Shown: piece by piece, positions 32,552 to 39,601 of the stretch
Position numbering within the stretch: the stretch's first letter is position 1
Layout: every line of letters starts with the position of its first letter
Source: Acidimicrobiia bacterium
GTDB lineage: Bacteria > Actinomycetota > Acidimicrobiia > Acidimicrobiales > Poriferisodalaceae
Direction: 5' to 3'
NCBI GenBank assembly: GCA_022827265.1
Contig: JAJDTF010000155.1
Location: 1-39,601, forward strand
Length of the DNA stretch: 39,601 nucleotides
Program-made: the position numbers and the translations under genes
The notes under the pieces: generated by a model
Seen by the model: the letters and a program-made list of their open reading frames with translations, nothing else
Databases searched by the model: none
What the model was told of the DNA's origin: nothing

Positions 32552-34258
32552 ATGATCGAACGGGAGATCACACCGCTGCTCCAGCGGCTCGCACGCCAAT
32601 TCCCGGTGGTCACTGTCACGGGTCCTCGCCAATCGGGCAAGACAACGCTGTGCAGGACGACCTTCGATGGGCTGCGCTACCTGAACCTGGAGGACCCTGA
32701 TACACGCGCCTTCGCCGAGACCGATCCGCGCGGGTTCATGGCTCAAGCACAGGGTGGGGCAGTCATCGACGAGGTCCAGCGCGTGCCCGATCTGCTGTCG
32801 TACATCCAGGTCGAAGTCGATGAGACCAGGCGCAACGGCCAGTTCATTCTGACCGGCAGCGAGCAGTTCCGGCTCTCCGACGCAATAGGACAGTCGCTGG
32901 CGGGCAGGACGGCGCTGCTGCGACTCATGCCGTTCTCGCTCGCGGAACGGGCGCTCACCGGTGCCAGCGCTCATGTCGACGAGATCATCGCCTCCGGCTT
33001 CTATCCCCGCATCTACGACCAGCATCTCGATGCCGCTCGTGTGCTCGCCGACTACTTCGAGACGTACGTCGAGCGTGACGTGCGGCGTTCGAACGAGATC
33101 CGCAACCTGACGAACTTCAGGCGGTTCGTGCGCCTCTGCGCGGGGAGAGTGGGCCACTTGCTGAATCTCAGCTCACTCGGCGCAGATGTCGGCATATCGC
33201 ATGGGACGGCTCGCGAGTGGCTGACGATTCTCGAAGCGAGCTACATCGTCTTCCTGCTCCAGCCGTATCACGCGAACATCGGCAAGCGACTGGTGAAGTC
33301 GCCCAAGATCTACTTCTACGACGTCGGCTTGGCCAGCTATCTCATCGGCATCGAGAACGCCTCCCAAGTCGAGACTCACCCCCTGCGCGGCCAGCTCTTC
33401 GAGAACGCGGTGGTCGCGGAGACGCTCAAGCAGCGACTCAACCGGGGCCGCGAGCCGCGTCTGTGGTTCTTCCGCGACTCGAACGGACTCGAGTGCGACC
33501 TGCTGTGTGAGACAGGGCAGGGCATCGCGGCTGTCGAGATCAAGTCCGGGGCAACAGTGGCCGGCTCGTTCTTCAAGTCCCTGCACACCGTCGCCGATTT
33601 GGTGCCAGGCGTCGTCTCGCGGACAGTCGTGTACGGCGGCATCGAGCGCATGCAACGCAGCGACGCCGAGGCTGTCCCGTTGGCCGGCATCGCCGGTGTG
33701 CTCGACCGGCTTCACGTCGACCATGAAGTCGACGAGTTCATCGAGCGCCGACGGGGGCCTGGACCTCGCCAACAGGACGTCGCAGTCGTCGACGCGGTCT
33801 ACCGCTGGCATGTGCTGCCGCTGATCGAGGGTCTCAGCGCTTCGTGTGAGCGCCTTGGCGCCGAGCTGTTCGGCAAGCACTGGGCATCAGGCAAGTTCGG
33901 CTGCGGCCAGACCAATCTCACGACGACGGACTGGTTCTTCGAAGCCGGCTGGCATGAGCTGCGGGCTCAGCACATCTCGGTGCCGGGGTTTCGGCTGAGC
34001 GATGACGAGCTGGTCAGATTCGACTTCCGCTATCACTTCGTTGACTACCGGGGCGTCGGCGGGCCGAGCGTCGGCACGAACCTGCATCTCCGCTGGTGGC
34101 TGCGCGCGTCGGCAACTGAGTTCACGGTCGAGATCGGTGAATCGCCGGTACATCGCCTCGACAGCGAGATCGCACACGACGAGATCGTCGTGGCGAGACC
34201 GGAGACGGACGGTCTCGTGTCTCGGATCGTGACGAGCCTGTTGGAGCGCTTGGAGTGA
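32552..34258 (+). CDS. AAA_14/DUF4143 ATP-binding protein with C-terminal extension
   Basis: A 568-residue P-loop ATPase. Walker A GPRQSGKTT is at 24-32, Walker B VIDEVQ at 71-76, and the sensor ILTGSEQFRL follows. SLAGRTALLRLMPFSLAER and YFETYVERDVR are typical of the family. DUF4143 follows to about residue 365, ending in ECDLLCE...AAVEIKSG (nuclease-like D...E-x-K) and AGSFFKSL. Relatives normally stop near 380-420; here about 180 more residues continue without a break (DEFIERRRGPGPRQQD, then FGKHWASGKFGCGQTN, RYHFVDYRG and a C-terminal VTSLLERLE). I do not recognise this part. The start is ATG 32552, supported by the TACCCT box; GTG 32546 is the alternative. It is a distant relative of the gene at 3185, not a recent duplicate. 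Confidence 0.85.
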   Translation: MIEREITPLLQRLARQFPVVTVTGPRQSGKTTLCRTTFDGLRYLNLEDPDTRAFAETDPRGFMAQAQGGAVIDEVQRVPDLLSYIQVEVDETRRNGQFILTGSEQFRLSDAIGQSLAGRTALLRLMPFSLAERALTGASAHVDEIIASGFYPRIYDQHLDAARVLADYFETYVERDVRRSNEIRNLTNFRRFVRLCAGRVGHLLNLSSLGADVGISHGTAREWLTILEASYIVFLLQPYHANIGKRLVKSPKIYFYDVGLASYLIGIENASQVETHPLRGQLFENAVVAETLKQRLNRGREPRLWFFRDSNGLECDLLCETGQGIAAVEIKSGATVAGSFFKSLHTVADLVPGVVSRTVVYGGIERMQRSDAEAVPLAGIAGVLDRLHVDHEVDEFIERRRGPGPRQQDVAVVDAVYRWHVLPLIEGLSASCERLGAELFGKHWASGKFGCGQTNLTTTDWFFEAGWHELRAQHISVPGFRLSDDELVRFDFRYHFVDYRGVGGPSVGTNLHLRWWLRASATEFTVEIGESPVHRLDSEIAHDEIVVARPETDGLVSRIVTSLLERLE

Positions 34259-34310
34259 ACCGCCGGCCACTGCCCGCGGCCAGCCGGTAGCTTGCCGCGA
34301 ACAGGTCGCA

Positions 34311-34419
34311 ATGCTGATGCGGTTGCACAACGGAGCGATGCCCGCGCGACTGCGCCACGGAGCGGCCCTGATGCTGCCGCATCACTAGGCAGCGCTGATG
34401 CGGTTGCATCACGGGAGCG
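34311..34419 (+). repeat. four degenerate 27-bp tandem repeats with hairpin cores
   Basis: Units start at 34311, 34338, 34365 and 34392. Units 1, 2 and 4 end in CGGAGCG or CGGGAGCG. The core in units 3 and 4 is TGATGC-N4-GCATCA, a perfect six-base stem; units 1 and 2 have decayed arms. The block covers most of the 174 bases between the second ATPase and the aminotransferase and is in frame with the latter as 9-residue repeats. Confidence 0.75.
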
Positions 34420-34432
34420 GGAAGGCGAGCGC

Positions 34433-35524
34433 ATGATCGGACGACCGAGAGCGGCGGTGGAGGGCCTTCCGCAGTACAAGCCCGGCCGCTCCGCGGCGCA
34501 GGCCGAGGCCGAGCACAACCTGGCCAAGGCGATCAAGCTGGCCTCCAACGAGAATGCCAACGACCCGCTGCCCTCGGTCGCGAGAGCAGTGTCCGAGGCC
34601 GCCCTGGGCATGAATCGCTATCCCGACCATCGCTGCATGGAGGTGCGGGAGGTGCTGGCCGACCGGCACGGCGTCGGGCTCGATGAGGTCACAGTCGGCT
34701 CGGGCTCTGTGGGCGTGCTGCAGCAGCTCTTTGCCGCCTATGTCGATCCCGGCGACGAGGTGGTGTACCCCTGGCGCTCATTCGAGGTTCACCCGGTGTT
34801 CTGCGCCATCTCAGGCGCTCAAGCCGTCACGGTGCCGCTGGTCGACCACGCGTTCGACCTCGACGGCGTCGCCGCCGCGGTGACCGACCGCACCAAGCTC
34901 GTGGTGCTCTCCACGCCGAACAACCCCACCGGCACGGTCTGCTCTACGACGGAGCTGCAGCGCCTGCTGGCCGCAGTGCCGTCCGACGTCATCGTGGTGA
35001 TCGACGAGGCCTACCGGGAATTCGTCACCGATCCCGCTGTGGCCGACCCGATCCCCACGGTGCTGTCCGAACACCCCAACGCTCTGGTGCTGCGCACGTT
35101 CTCCAAGGCATACGGCTTGGCCAACCTGCGTGTCGGCTACGGCGTCGGGCACCCTGACGTCATCGGCGTACTCGACAAGGTGGCGCTGCCGTTCATCGTG
35201 AGCGGGATCGCCCAGGTAGCGGCACTGGCGTCGCTGGAGCCGCAGGCCGGCGCGGAGCTGGAGGAACGTGTCAACGGCATCCTGGCCGAGCGCGACCGGG
35301 TCAGCGCTGCGATGTCCGATCTGGGCTGGCCAGTGGTGCCGAGCCAGGCCAACTTCGTGTACCTGCCGGTCGGCGACGGGGCGATGGATCTGTTTGTCCG
35401 GCTGGAGAAGCAGGGCTTGGTGACCCGCCCGTTCGAGCGCGAGGGTGTGCGCATCAGCTTGGGCACGCCGACCCAGAACGACCGGCTGCTGGCTGCTCTG
35501 GGGCCGTTCGACCGGACCAGCTGA
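34433..35524 (+). CDS. hisC: histidinol-phosphate / aromatic aminotransferase (HisC/Pat family)
   Basis: A 363-residue fold-type I PLP aminotransferase. NNPTG is at 163-167, VVIDEAYREF near 188-197, and TFSKAYGLANLRVGYG carries the PLP lysine Lys225; the C-terminal R-x-SLGT arginine binds the substrate carboxylate. The start region GRPRAAVEGLPQYKPGR is typical of the Pat/HisC2 branch of actinobacteria, which acts on phenylalanine/tyrosine as well as histidinol phosphate. No other his genes lie nearby, so an aromatic role is at least as likely. The ATG at 34433 has AAGG upstream; the open frame continues up through the 27-bp repeats to a TTG at 34292, which I reject as start. It converges on the PLP decarboxylase. 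Confidence 0.88.
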   Translation: MIGRPRAAVEGLPQYKPGRSAAQAEAEHNLAKAIKLASNENANDPLPSVARAVSEAALGMNRYPDHRCMEVREVLADRHGVGLDEVTVGSGSVGVLQQLFAAYVDPGDEVVYPWRSFEVHPVFCAISGAQAVTVPLVDHAFDLDGVAAAVTDRTKLVVLSTPNNPTGTVCSTTELQRLLAAVPSDVIVVIDEAYREFVTDPAVADPIPTVLSEHPNALVLRTFSKAYGLANLRVGYGVGHPDVIGVLDKVALPFIVSGIAQVAALASLEPQAGAELEERVNGILAERDRVSAAMSDLGWPVVPSQANFVYLPVGDGAMDLFVRLEKQGLVTRPFEREGVRISLGTPTQNDRLLAALGPFDRTS

Positions 35525-35552
35525 GCCGCGCCGGTCGAGTCAGGCCGCGGCT
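35524..35552. terminator. hairpin between convergent genes
   Basis: AGCCGCG (35524-35530) pairs with CGCGGCT (35546-35552) across a 15-base loop. It begins at the stop of the aminotransferase and ends in the stop of the minus-strand decarboxylase. The stem is short, so it may be weak. Confidence 0.5.
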
Positions 35553-37023
35553 AGACGGCAGCTTCGCTGATCAACTTCCAGAGCAACTCGATCTGGGTGC
35601 GATCAGTGCGCGACTGGCCGACGGCAACCCGGATGATGCTCCGTCCGTCCAGCTTGGAAGGCGTCAGGTAGGCCACACCGCTGTCGTTCACCGCTGCCGC
35701 GATGGCGTCGGTGGCACGGTCGGCGGTCTCGGCCGCTGCATCGCTGCCGTCCGCGGCTCGGCAGCGGAAGCACACCAGCGAGAACGGGTGCGGGGCCACG
35801 ATCTCGAACCGGTCGTCTTCGCGAAGCCGCTGCGCGAACTCCTGGGCCATCGTGACGTGGTGCCGGACCATCTGACGGATTCCCGTGGCGCCGTAGCTGC
35901 GCAGCACCCACCACAGCTTGAGTGCCCGGAAGCGCCGGCCCAGCGGCACCTGCCAGTTGCGGTAATCGATCACGTTGCCCGCATCGCTTTGGGTGCTGCG
36001 CAGGTAGGGCGGGTCGATCGACAGGGCGTCAGTGAGGGCGGATTTGTCGGCGACGTAGAAGGCCGAGCAGTCGAAGTTCACCATCATCCACTTGTGCGGA
36101 TTGAACACGTAGCTGTCCACCAGTTCCATTCCGTCGTTGTGATGGCGGAACTCAGGGCAGACCATCGCTGTGCCCGCGTATGCGGCATCGACGTGGTGCC
36201 ACAGGCCGTGATTGATGGCGGTTTCGGAAATGGCGCGCACCGGGTCGACGGCGGTCGTGCCCGTCGTGCCGACGGTCGAACCGACGAACGCAGGCACCAG
36301 ACCGGCGGCCAGATCGGCCTCGGCGGACACAGCCAGAGCCTGAGGCCGCATCGCCTGGTGCTCGTCGACCTCGATGAGCCGAACGTGACCGAACCCGGCA
36401 ACGTTGGCGCCCTTCTCCACTGAACTGTGCGCCTGAGCGGAGGTGTAGGCGACCATCTGCGTCGCCGGCTGCCCGCTGCGCTCGGCGGCACGGTGGCGGG
36501 CCGCCACCAGCGCGACGTGGGTCGCGTCCGATGCACTGCCCTGCAACACGCCGCCTCCCGCGGAGGTGGTCTTCCAGCCGTCCGGCAAGCCCGTCAGGTC
36601 CACCAGCCAATCGAGCACGTGGCTCTCGATCTCGGTCAGCGCGGGTGAGGCCGACCACAGCAACCCGATCAAGCCGAGTCCCGACGACACAGCGTCGGCC
36701 AGCACCGAGGGCGGTGAGTTGTTGGCGGGGAAGTAGGCAAACCAGCCCGGGTGCTGCCAGTGGGTGACGCCCGGCACCACCACCCGATCCAGATCGGCGA
36801 GCAGATGCTCGAAGGGCTCGGGTTCTTCCGGAGCTGCGTCGGGCAGCATTGCCCGGATGTCACCCGGCTGCACGGTCGAGGCCACCGGCAGCGACTCGAT
36901 GCGCTCCCAGTAGTCGGCAATCCAGTCGATCACCGCGCGCCCGTGCTCACGGAACTCATCAGGCGTCATGTGCGGCGGCGGCGAGGTCGACGCTGGCGCC
37001 ATGTCCGGATCGGGCTCGTCCAT
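35551..37023 (-). CDS. PLP-dependent group II decarboxylase (aromatic-L-amino-acid decarboxylase family)
   Basis: A 490-residue decarboxylase of the DDC/TyrDC type. GWFAYFPANNSPPSVLAD (about 93-110) is the N-terminal signature, HVDAAYAG (277-284) places the PLP-interacting aspartate, and FNPHKWMMVNFDCS has the Schiff-base Lys311. The early HWQHPGWFAYF region and TTSAGGGVLQGSASDA are characteristic of this family. It probably converts an aromatic amino acid (or a related one) to its amine and CO2 in the cytoplasm. Which amino acid is not settled. The ATG at 37023 has a TAGCGT box seven bases upstream and no Shine-Dalgarno sequence. Its convergent neighbour is an aromatic/HisC aminotransferase, which could compete for the same substrates. 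Confidence 0.92.
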   Translation of the reverse strand: MDEPDPDMAPASTSPPPHMTPDEFREHGRAVIDWIADYWERIESLPVASTVQPGDIRAMLPDAAPEEPEPFEHLLADLDRVVVPGVTHWQHPGWFAYFPANNSPPSVLADAVSSGLGLIGLLWSASPALTEIESHVLDWLVDLTGLPDGWKTTSAGGGVLQGSASDATHVALVAARHRAAERSGQPATQMVAYTSAQAHSSVEKGANVAGFGHVRLIEVDEHQAMRPQALAVSAEADLAAGLVPAFVGSTVGTTGTTAVDPVRAISETAINHGLWHHVDAAYAGTAMVCPEFRHHNDGMELVDSYVFNPHKWMMVNFDCSAFYVADKSALTDALSIDPPYLRSTQSDAGNVIDYRNWQVPLGRRFRALKLWWVLRSYGATGIRQMVRHHVTMAQEFAQRLREDDRFEIVAPHPFSLVCFRCRAADGSDAAAETADRATDAIAAAVNDSGVAYLTPSKLDGRSIIRVAVGQSRTDRTQIELLWKLISEAAV

Positions 37024-37030
37024 GGCGGCG

Positions 37031-37036
37031 ACGCTA
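37031..37036 (-). promoter_or_regulatory. leaderless -10 box TAGCGT for the PLP decarboxylase
   Basis: On the minus strand TAGCGT is followed by seven bases (CGCCGCC) and the ATG at 37023, the same hexamer and spacing as before the first ATPase. No ribosome binding site is seen. Confidence 0.5.
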
Positions 37037-37196
37037 CCGGTCACTGTCTGGACGCTCAGGCGCAATATCGGGCGTTCAGGGGGCTCGGGGCGCGGCTGCG
37101 GGAAGCCCGCAGCGTTTGGCCACGATTGTCATAGTGTGTGCGGATTGCGCCCGCCGGCACTCCGGCAGGCGCTCGCCGGGTGCGAGGGGAGACGAG

Positions 37197-38267
37197 ATGG
37201 CCGACGGGGCGGCAGGCGCAGCTGCGACTTCGGGTGTTGTCGGATACGACGTGCCTGCCGTCGAAGCGTGGATCAGCGAGAACGTCGACGGTCTCGAGCC
37301 GCCGTTCGACTGGACGCAGCTCGAAGGCGGCCACAGCAACCTCACCTACAAGCTGACCGCCGCTGACGGCACCACCTCGGTGGTGCGCCGACCGCCGATG
37401 GGCGAACTGCTCCCCAAGGCCCACGACATGGGGCGGGAGTTCACGATCATCAGCGGCCTGGGGCCCACCGATGTGCCGGTCGCCATCGCGTACGGCTACT
37501 GCGAGAGCCCCGACGTGACCGGGGCGCACTTCTACGTCATGAGCTACGTCGAGGGCAAGCCGCTGTTCGAATCGGCCGACGCCCGCGAGCACCTGACAGC
37601 CGAGGGTCGGGCGCACGTGGGCATGTCGTTCATGGACGTGCTCGCGGCACTCCACTCGGTGGACCCCGACGACGTCGGGCTGGGTGAACTGGGCAAGAAG
37701 GAGGACTACGTCGGTCGGCAGATCCGCACCTGGTACCGCTCGTGGACGGCCTCGGCCCCCTCGGCCTCCTACGACACGCCGGTCGTGCACGAACTGCACG
37801 ACTTCCTGCAGGAGCGCAAGCCCACCCAGGGCCCCGCCCGGGTGGTGCACGGCGACTACGGGCTGCACAACTGCCTGTTCAACCCGGCCGGCGAACTGCA
37901 GGCGGTGCTCGACTGGGAGATCTCCACCCTGGGCGACCCGCTGGCCGACTTCGCCTATGCACTCAACAGCTGGACCGAGCCCAGCGACGACATCCTGGAA
38001 GGCTCCGACCCGCCGACCTTGGTGGACGGCTTTGTGAGCCGTGCCGATCTCGTCGAGCGCTACGAGCAGCGAACCGGTGCCGACCTGTCAGATCTGGCGT
38101 ACTACGTCAGCTTCAATCATTGGAAGTCGGCCTGCATCATCCACGGCGTGTACGCCCGTTACATGCGCGGCCAGAAACCGGCCGATGATGTCGATCTGGA
38201 CCTGTACCGGGCGCGCATCGGGCGGGGCATCGAGCTGTCGGCGGCTGCCGCCGAGACGATCTCCTAG
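37197..38267 (+). CDS. phosphotransferase family protein (APH/ACAD10-like kinase)
   Basis: A 356-residue aminoglycoside-phosphotransferase-fold protein. QLEGGHSNLTYKLTA (41-55) is the glycine loop, VVRRPPMGELLPKAHD contains the pattern seen in ACAD10-type kinases, VVHGDYGLHNCLF (216-228) is the Brenner catalytic loop with Asp220, and VLDWEISTLGDPLADF holds the metal-binding Asp239. In actinobacteria and eukaryotes such proteins, next to acyl-CoA dehydrogenases, phosphorylate hydroxyacyl substrates (as in 4-hydroxy acid catabolism); that is family-based inference. It has a GAGGGGAG ribosome binding site before the ATG at 37197. It is divergent from the decarboxylase and 18 bases before ung. 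Confidence 0.9.
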   Translation: MADGAAGAAATSGVVGYDVPAVEAWISENVDGLEPPFDWTQLEGGHSNLTYKLTAADGTTSVVRRPPMGELLPKAHDMGREFTIISGLGPTDVPVAIAYGYCESPDVTGAHFYVMSYVEGKPLFESADAREHLTAEGRAHVGMSFMDVLAALHSVDPDDVGLGELGKKEDYVGRQIRTWYRSWTASAPSASYDTPVVHELHDFLQERKPTQGPARVVHGDYGLHNCLFNPAGELQAVLDWEISTLGDPLADFAYALNSWTEPSDDILEGSDPPTLVDGFVSRADLVERYEQRTGADLSDLAYYVSFNHWKSACIIHGVYARYMRGQKPADDVDLDLYRARIGRGIELSAAAAETIS

Positions 38268-38285
38268 TACTGGGTTGTCGCGGGC

Positions 38286-38951
38286 ATGCCGCGCACCGAC
38301 TGGAACCCGATCCTGCGGGGCGAATTCGGCAAGCCGTACTGGCCGATCCTGCAGCAGTTCGTGGCCGACGAGCGTGCCCAGGGCGCGGTGTACCCGCCCC
38401 ACGATCAGGTCTTCGCAGCGCTGCACCTGACGCCCTACGCCGAGGTGAAGGTACTGATCTTGGGCCAGGACCCCTACCACGGCCCCCGCCAGGCTCACGG
38501 GCTGTGCTTCTCGGTGCCGCACGGCATCCCGCAGCCGCCGTCGCTGCAGAACATCTTCGCCGAGCTGCGCGACGACCTCAGCATCGAGCCGCCGACGCAC
38601 GGGAATCTGGAAGGGTGGGCCCGCCAAGGCGTGCTGCTGCTGAACGCGTTCCTGACCGTGCGTGCCCGCCAGGCTGCCTCGCACCGTTCGGCAGGCTGGG
38701 AGACGTTCACCGACGAGGTGATCCGGGCGGTCAGCGCGAAGCCCGAGCGTGTGGTGTTCATCCTGTGGGGAGCATTTGCCCGCCGCAAGAAATCGCTGGT
38801 CGACCTGACCCGCCATGTGGTCATCGAGTCAGCCCACCCGTCGCCGCTGAGCGCGCACAACGGTTTCTTCGGCAGCAAGCCCTTCAGCCGGGCCAACGCT
38901 GCCCTCGCCGCCGCCGGCCGCCAGCCAATCGACTGGAGCCTGCCCGACTGA
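38286..38951 (+). CDS. ung: uracil-DNA glycosylase, family 1
   Basis: A 221-residue UDG. The catalytic water-activating motif GQDPYHG is at residues 60-66 with Asp62, the uracil-recognition LCFSVP follows, LLLNAFLTV is motif 3 (Asn120), and the leucine-intercalation loop HPSPLSAH is at 184-191. Length and order are those of Escherichia coli Ung-type enzymes. It removes uracil from DNA in base excision repair. The start is the ATG at 38286, 18 bases after the kinase, so the two are likely co-transcribed though functionally unrelated. It is the best housekeeping marker gene of this window for phylogenetic placement. Confidence 0.98.
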   Translation: MPRTDWNPILRGEFGKPYWPILQQFVADERAQGAVYPPHDQVFAALHLTPYAEVKVLILGQDPYHGPRQAHGLCFSVPHGIPQPPSLQNIFAELRDDLSIEPPTHGNLEGWARQGVLLLNAFLTVRARQAASHRSAGWETFTDEVIRAVSAKPERVVFILWGAFARRKKSLVDLTRHVVIESAHPSPLSAHNGFFGSKPFSRANAALAAAGRQPIDWSLPD

Positions 38952-38955
38952 TCCA

Positions 38956-38983
38956 GCGCTGTGCGCTCCTCGAGCGTCAGCGC
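38956..38983. terminator. strong bidirectional hairpin between ung and the glyoxalase-like gene
   Basis: The arms GCGCTG (38956-38961) and CAGCGC (38978-38983) continue, after a one-base bulge, into GCGCTC/GAGCGT with a three-base CTC loop, for about 12 paired bases. It contains the stop codon of the minus-strand gene (38977-38979) and follows the ung stop directly. Confidence 0.7.
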
Positions 38984-39600
38984 AGGGTGACTCGGCCGTT
39001 GGGAGTGTCCAGCGTCGCCTCGAACGTCACGGCGTCGCCGGCCACGACGTCCACGTCGATGCCGATGGCGCTGTGGAGCGCCCTGATGTGGTCGGGGTCG
39101 GGGTGCGTGCCACTGAGCGAGACGAGCGTGCAGCCAGTCGGGGTGACCGTGGCCGGATGGGTGGTATTGCCCCATTCGATGACAAACGGGACCAGTCCCG
39201 GGCCGGCCGACATGGTCAGCGACCAGTGGATTTCCTCGCCGTCGGGCTTCACGCGGCTCATCGCGGCGATCGGGCCGGGGTCCTCGCCGCAGGCCGCCAT
39301 GGCGGCGGTCACATCCTCGATGGTCTCGCCGTTGGATGCGTGTATGGCGAAGGTGATGAGCCGGCCCTCGCTCATGGCGTCGATGTCGAACGGGCGGCCG
39401 TTCGGCGGGTCTGGCTGGTCGGGGTCGGGAGCGATGATCTCGAGGTAGACGTCGTCGCCAAGCGACATGAGCGTGTTGCGGGTGCCCATGCCCGGATGAG
39501 GTCCGCCCGGCGCGGCCGACATGCCGACCAGCGCCTCCACTGCGGCGGTGCCGGCCGCAAGATTGGGCGCTGCGTACACGATGTGATCGATAGCTGCCAT
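38977..39600 (-). CDS. glyoxalase/VOC-like family protein
   Basis: A 207-residue protein of the glyoxalase-like (Glyoxalase_3) group. IDHIVYAAPNL opens the first beta-alpha-beta module with the usual histidine, a Gly-rich HPGMGTRNTLMSLG then DVYLEIIAP completes it, and the second module is weaker (VPFVIEWGN). Metal-binding His and Glu residues at conserved positions (DHIV and LEII) are consistent with a lyase or dioxygenase-like fold. The complete gene fits inside the window: its ATG occupies 39600-39598, one base from the right edge, so the promoter is not visible. Substrate unknown. It converges on ung. Confidence 0.85.
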   Translation of the reverse strand: MAAIDHIVYAAPNLAAGTAAVEALVGMSAAPGGPHPGMGTRNTLMSLGDDVYLEIIAPDPDQPDPPNGRPFDIDAMSEGRLITFAIHASNGETIEDVTAAMAACGEDPGPIAAMSRVKPDGEEIHWSLTMSAGPGLVPFVIEWGNTTHPATVTPTGCTLVSLSGTHPDPDHIRALHSAIGIDVDVVAGDAVTFEATLDTPNGRVTLR

Positions 39601-39601
39601 G

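Noticed and set aside
32740..32760. CAAGCACAGGG match to the repeat inside the second ATPase
   Set aside because: Eleven bases only; it encodes the AQAQGGA segment next to Walker B that is normal for the family.
34292..34432. TTG-initiated 47-codon extension of the aminotransferase through the 27-bp repeats
   Set aside because: No ribosome binding site before the TTG, and the family's conserved start (GRPRAAVEGLPQYKPGR) begins at ATG 34433. Kept as an alternative in the repeat finding.

Overview
The window is GC-rich, densely packed chromosomal DNA. Strong codon bias leaves long open frames on the antisense strands. Gene content (a mycothiol-dependent-nitroreductase-type thioredoxin-fold protein, many CoA-linked catabolic enzymes, a Pat/HisC-type aminotransferase) together with many SD-less starts behind a TANNNT box points to an actinobacterium. 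My best guess is an Acidimicrobiia-like heterotroph; that is inference, since no marker gene is present. No rRNA, tRNA, CRISPR array, integrase, transposase or phage gene was found, and no gene-free stretch exceeds 300 bases.

Layout. 1-124: 5' end of a quinone-oxidoreductase-like gene (minus). 297-3108: metal-dependent amidohydrolase and two alpha/beta hydrolases. 3185-4426: first AAA/DUF4143 ATPase. 4513-5340: SDR oxidoreductase, closed by a strong hairpin terminator. 5441-10729 (minus): ProVWX-type glycine betaine/quaternary amine ABC transporter, whose permease carries a roughly 470-residue C-terminal extension. 10868-15117: two-gene molybdopterin oxidoreductase with a four-cluster Fe-S subunit fused to a six-helix NrfD-like anchor. 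15165-17697: DsbA-fold protein and two alpha/beta hydrolases. 17703-22507: box-type benzoate module (BoxB, BoxC and a divergent benzoate-CoA ligase). 22549-25625: esterase, enoyl-CoA hydratase and a SAM methyltransferase with an apparent CTG start. 25691-31467 (minus): small charged protein, acyl-CoA synthetase, epoxide hydrolase and a double-length CaiB-type CoA transferase. 31589-34258: polysaccharide deacetylase and a second, C-terminally extended AAA/DUF4143 ATPase. 34433-39600: HisC/Pat aminotransferase, PLP decarboxylase, APH-like kinase, uracil-DNA glycosylase and a glyoxalase-like protein.

How the genes work together. The clearest pathway is aerobic CoA-dependent benzoate degradation: ligation to CoA, epoxidation by BoxB, ring cleavage by BoxC. 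The BoxA reductase and BoxD dehydrogenase are not in the window. The surrounding ligases, hydratase, CoA transferase and hydrolases suit general use of aromatic, aliphatic and terpenoid carbon. The ABC system would import compatible solutes or methylated amines. The molybdoenzyme would exchange electrons with the quinone pool.

The most unusual signals are: (1) an ~82-bp dispersed repeat, found in frame inside two unrelated enzymes and between genes at two further sites; (2) two AAA/DUF4143 ATPases that share a leaderless promoter with repeat elements around the -35 region, one of them with an unrecognised C-terminal domain; (3) a four-unit 27-bp tandem repeat before the aminotransferase; (4) a set of SD-less genes with a TANNNT box exactly 6-7 nt before the start codon.
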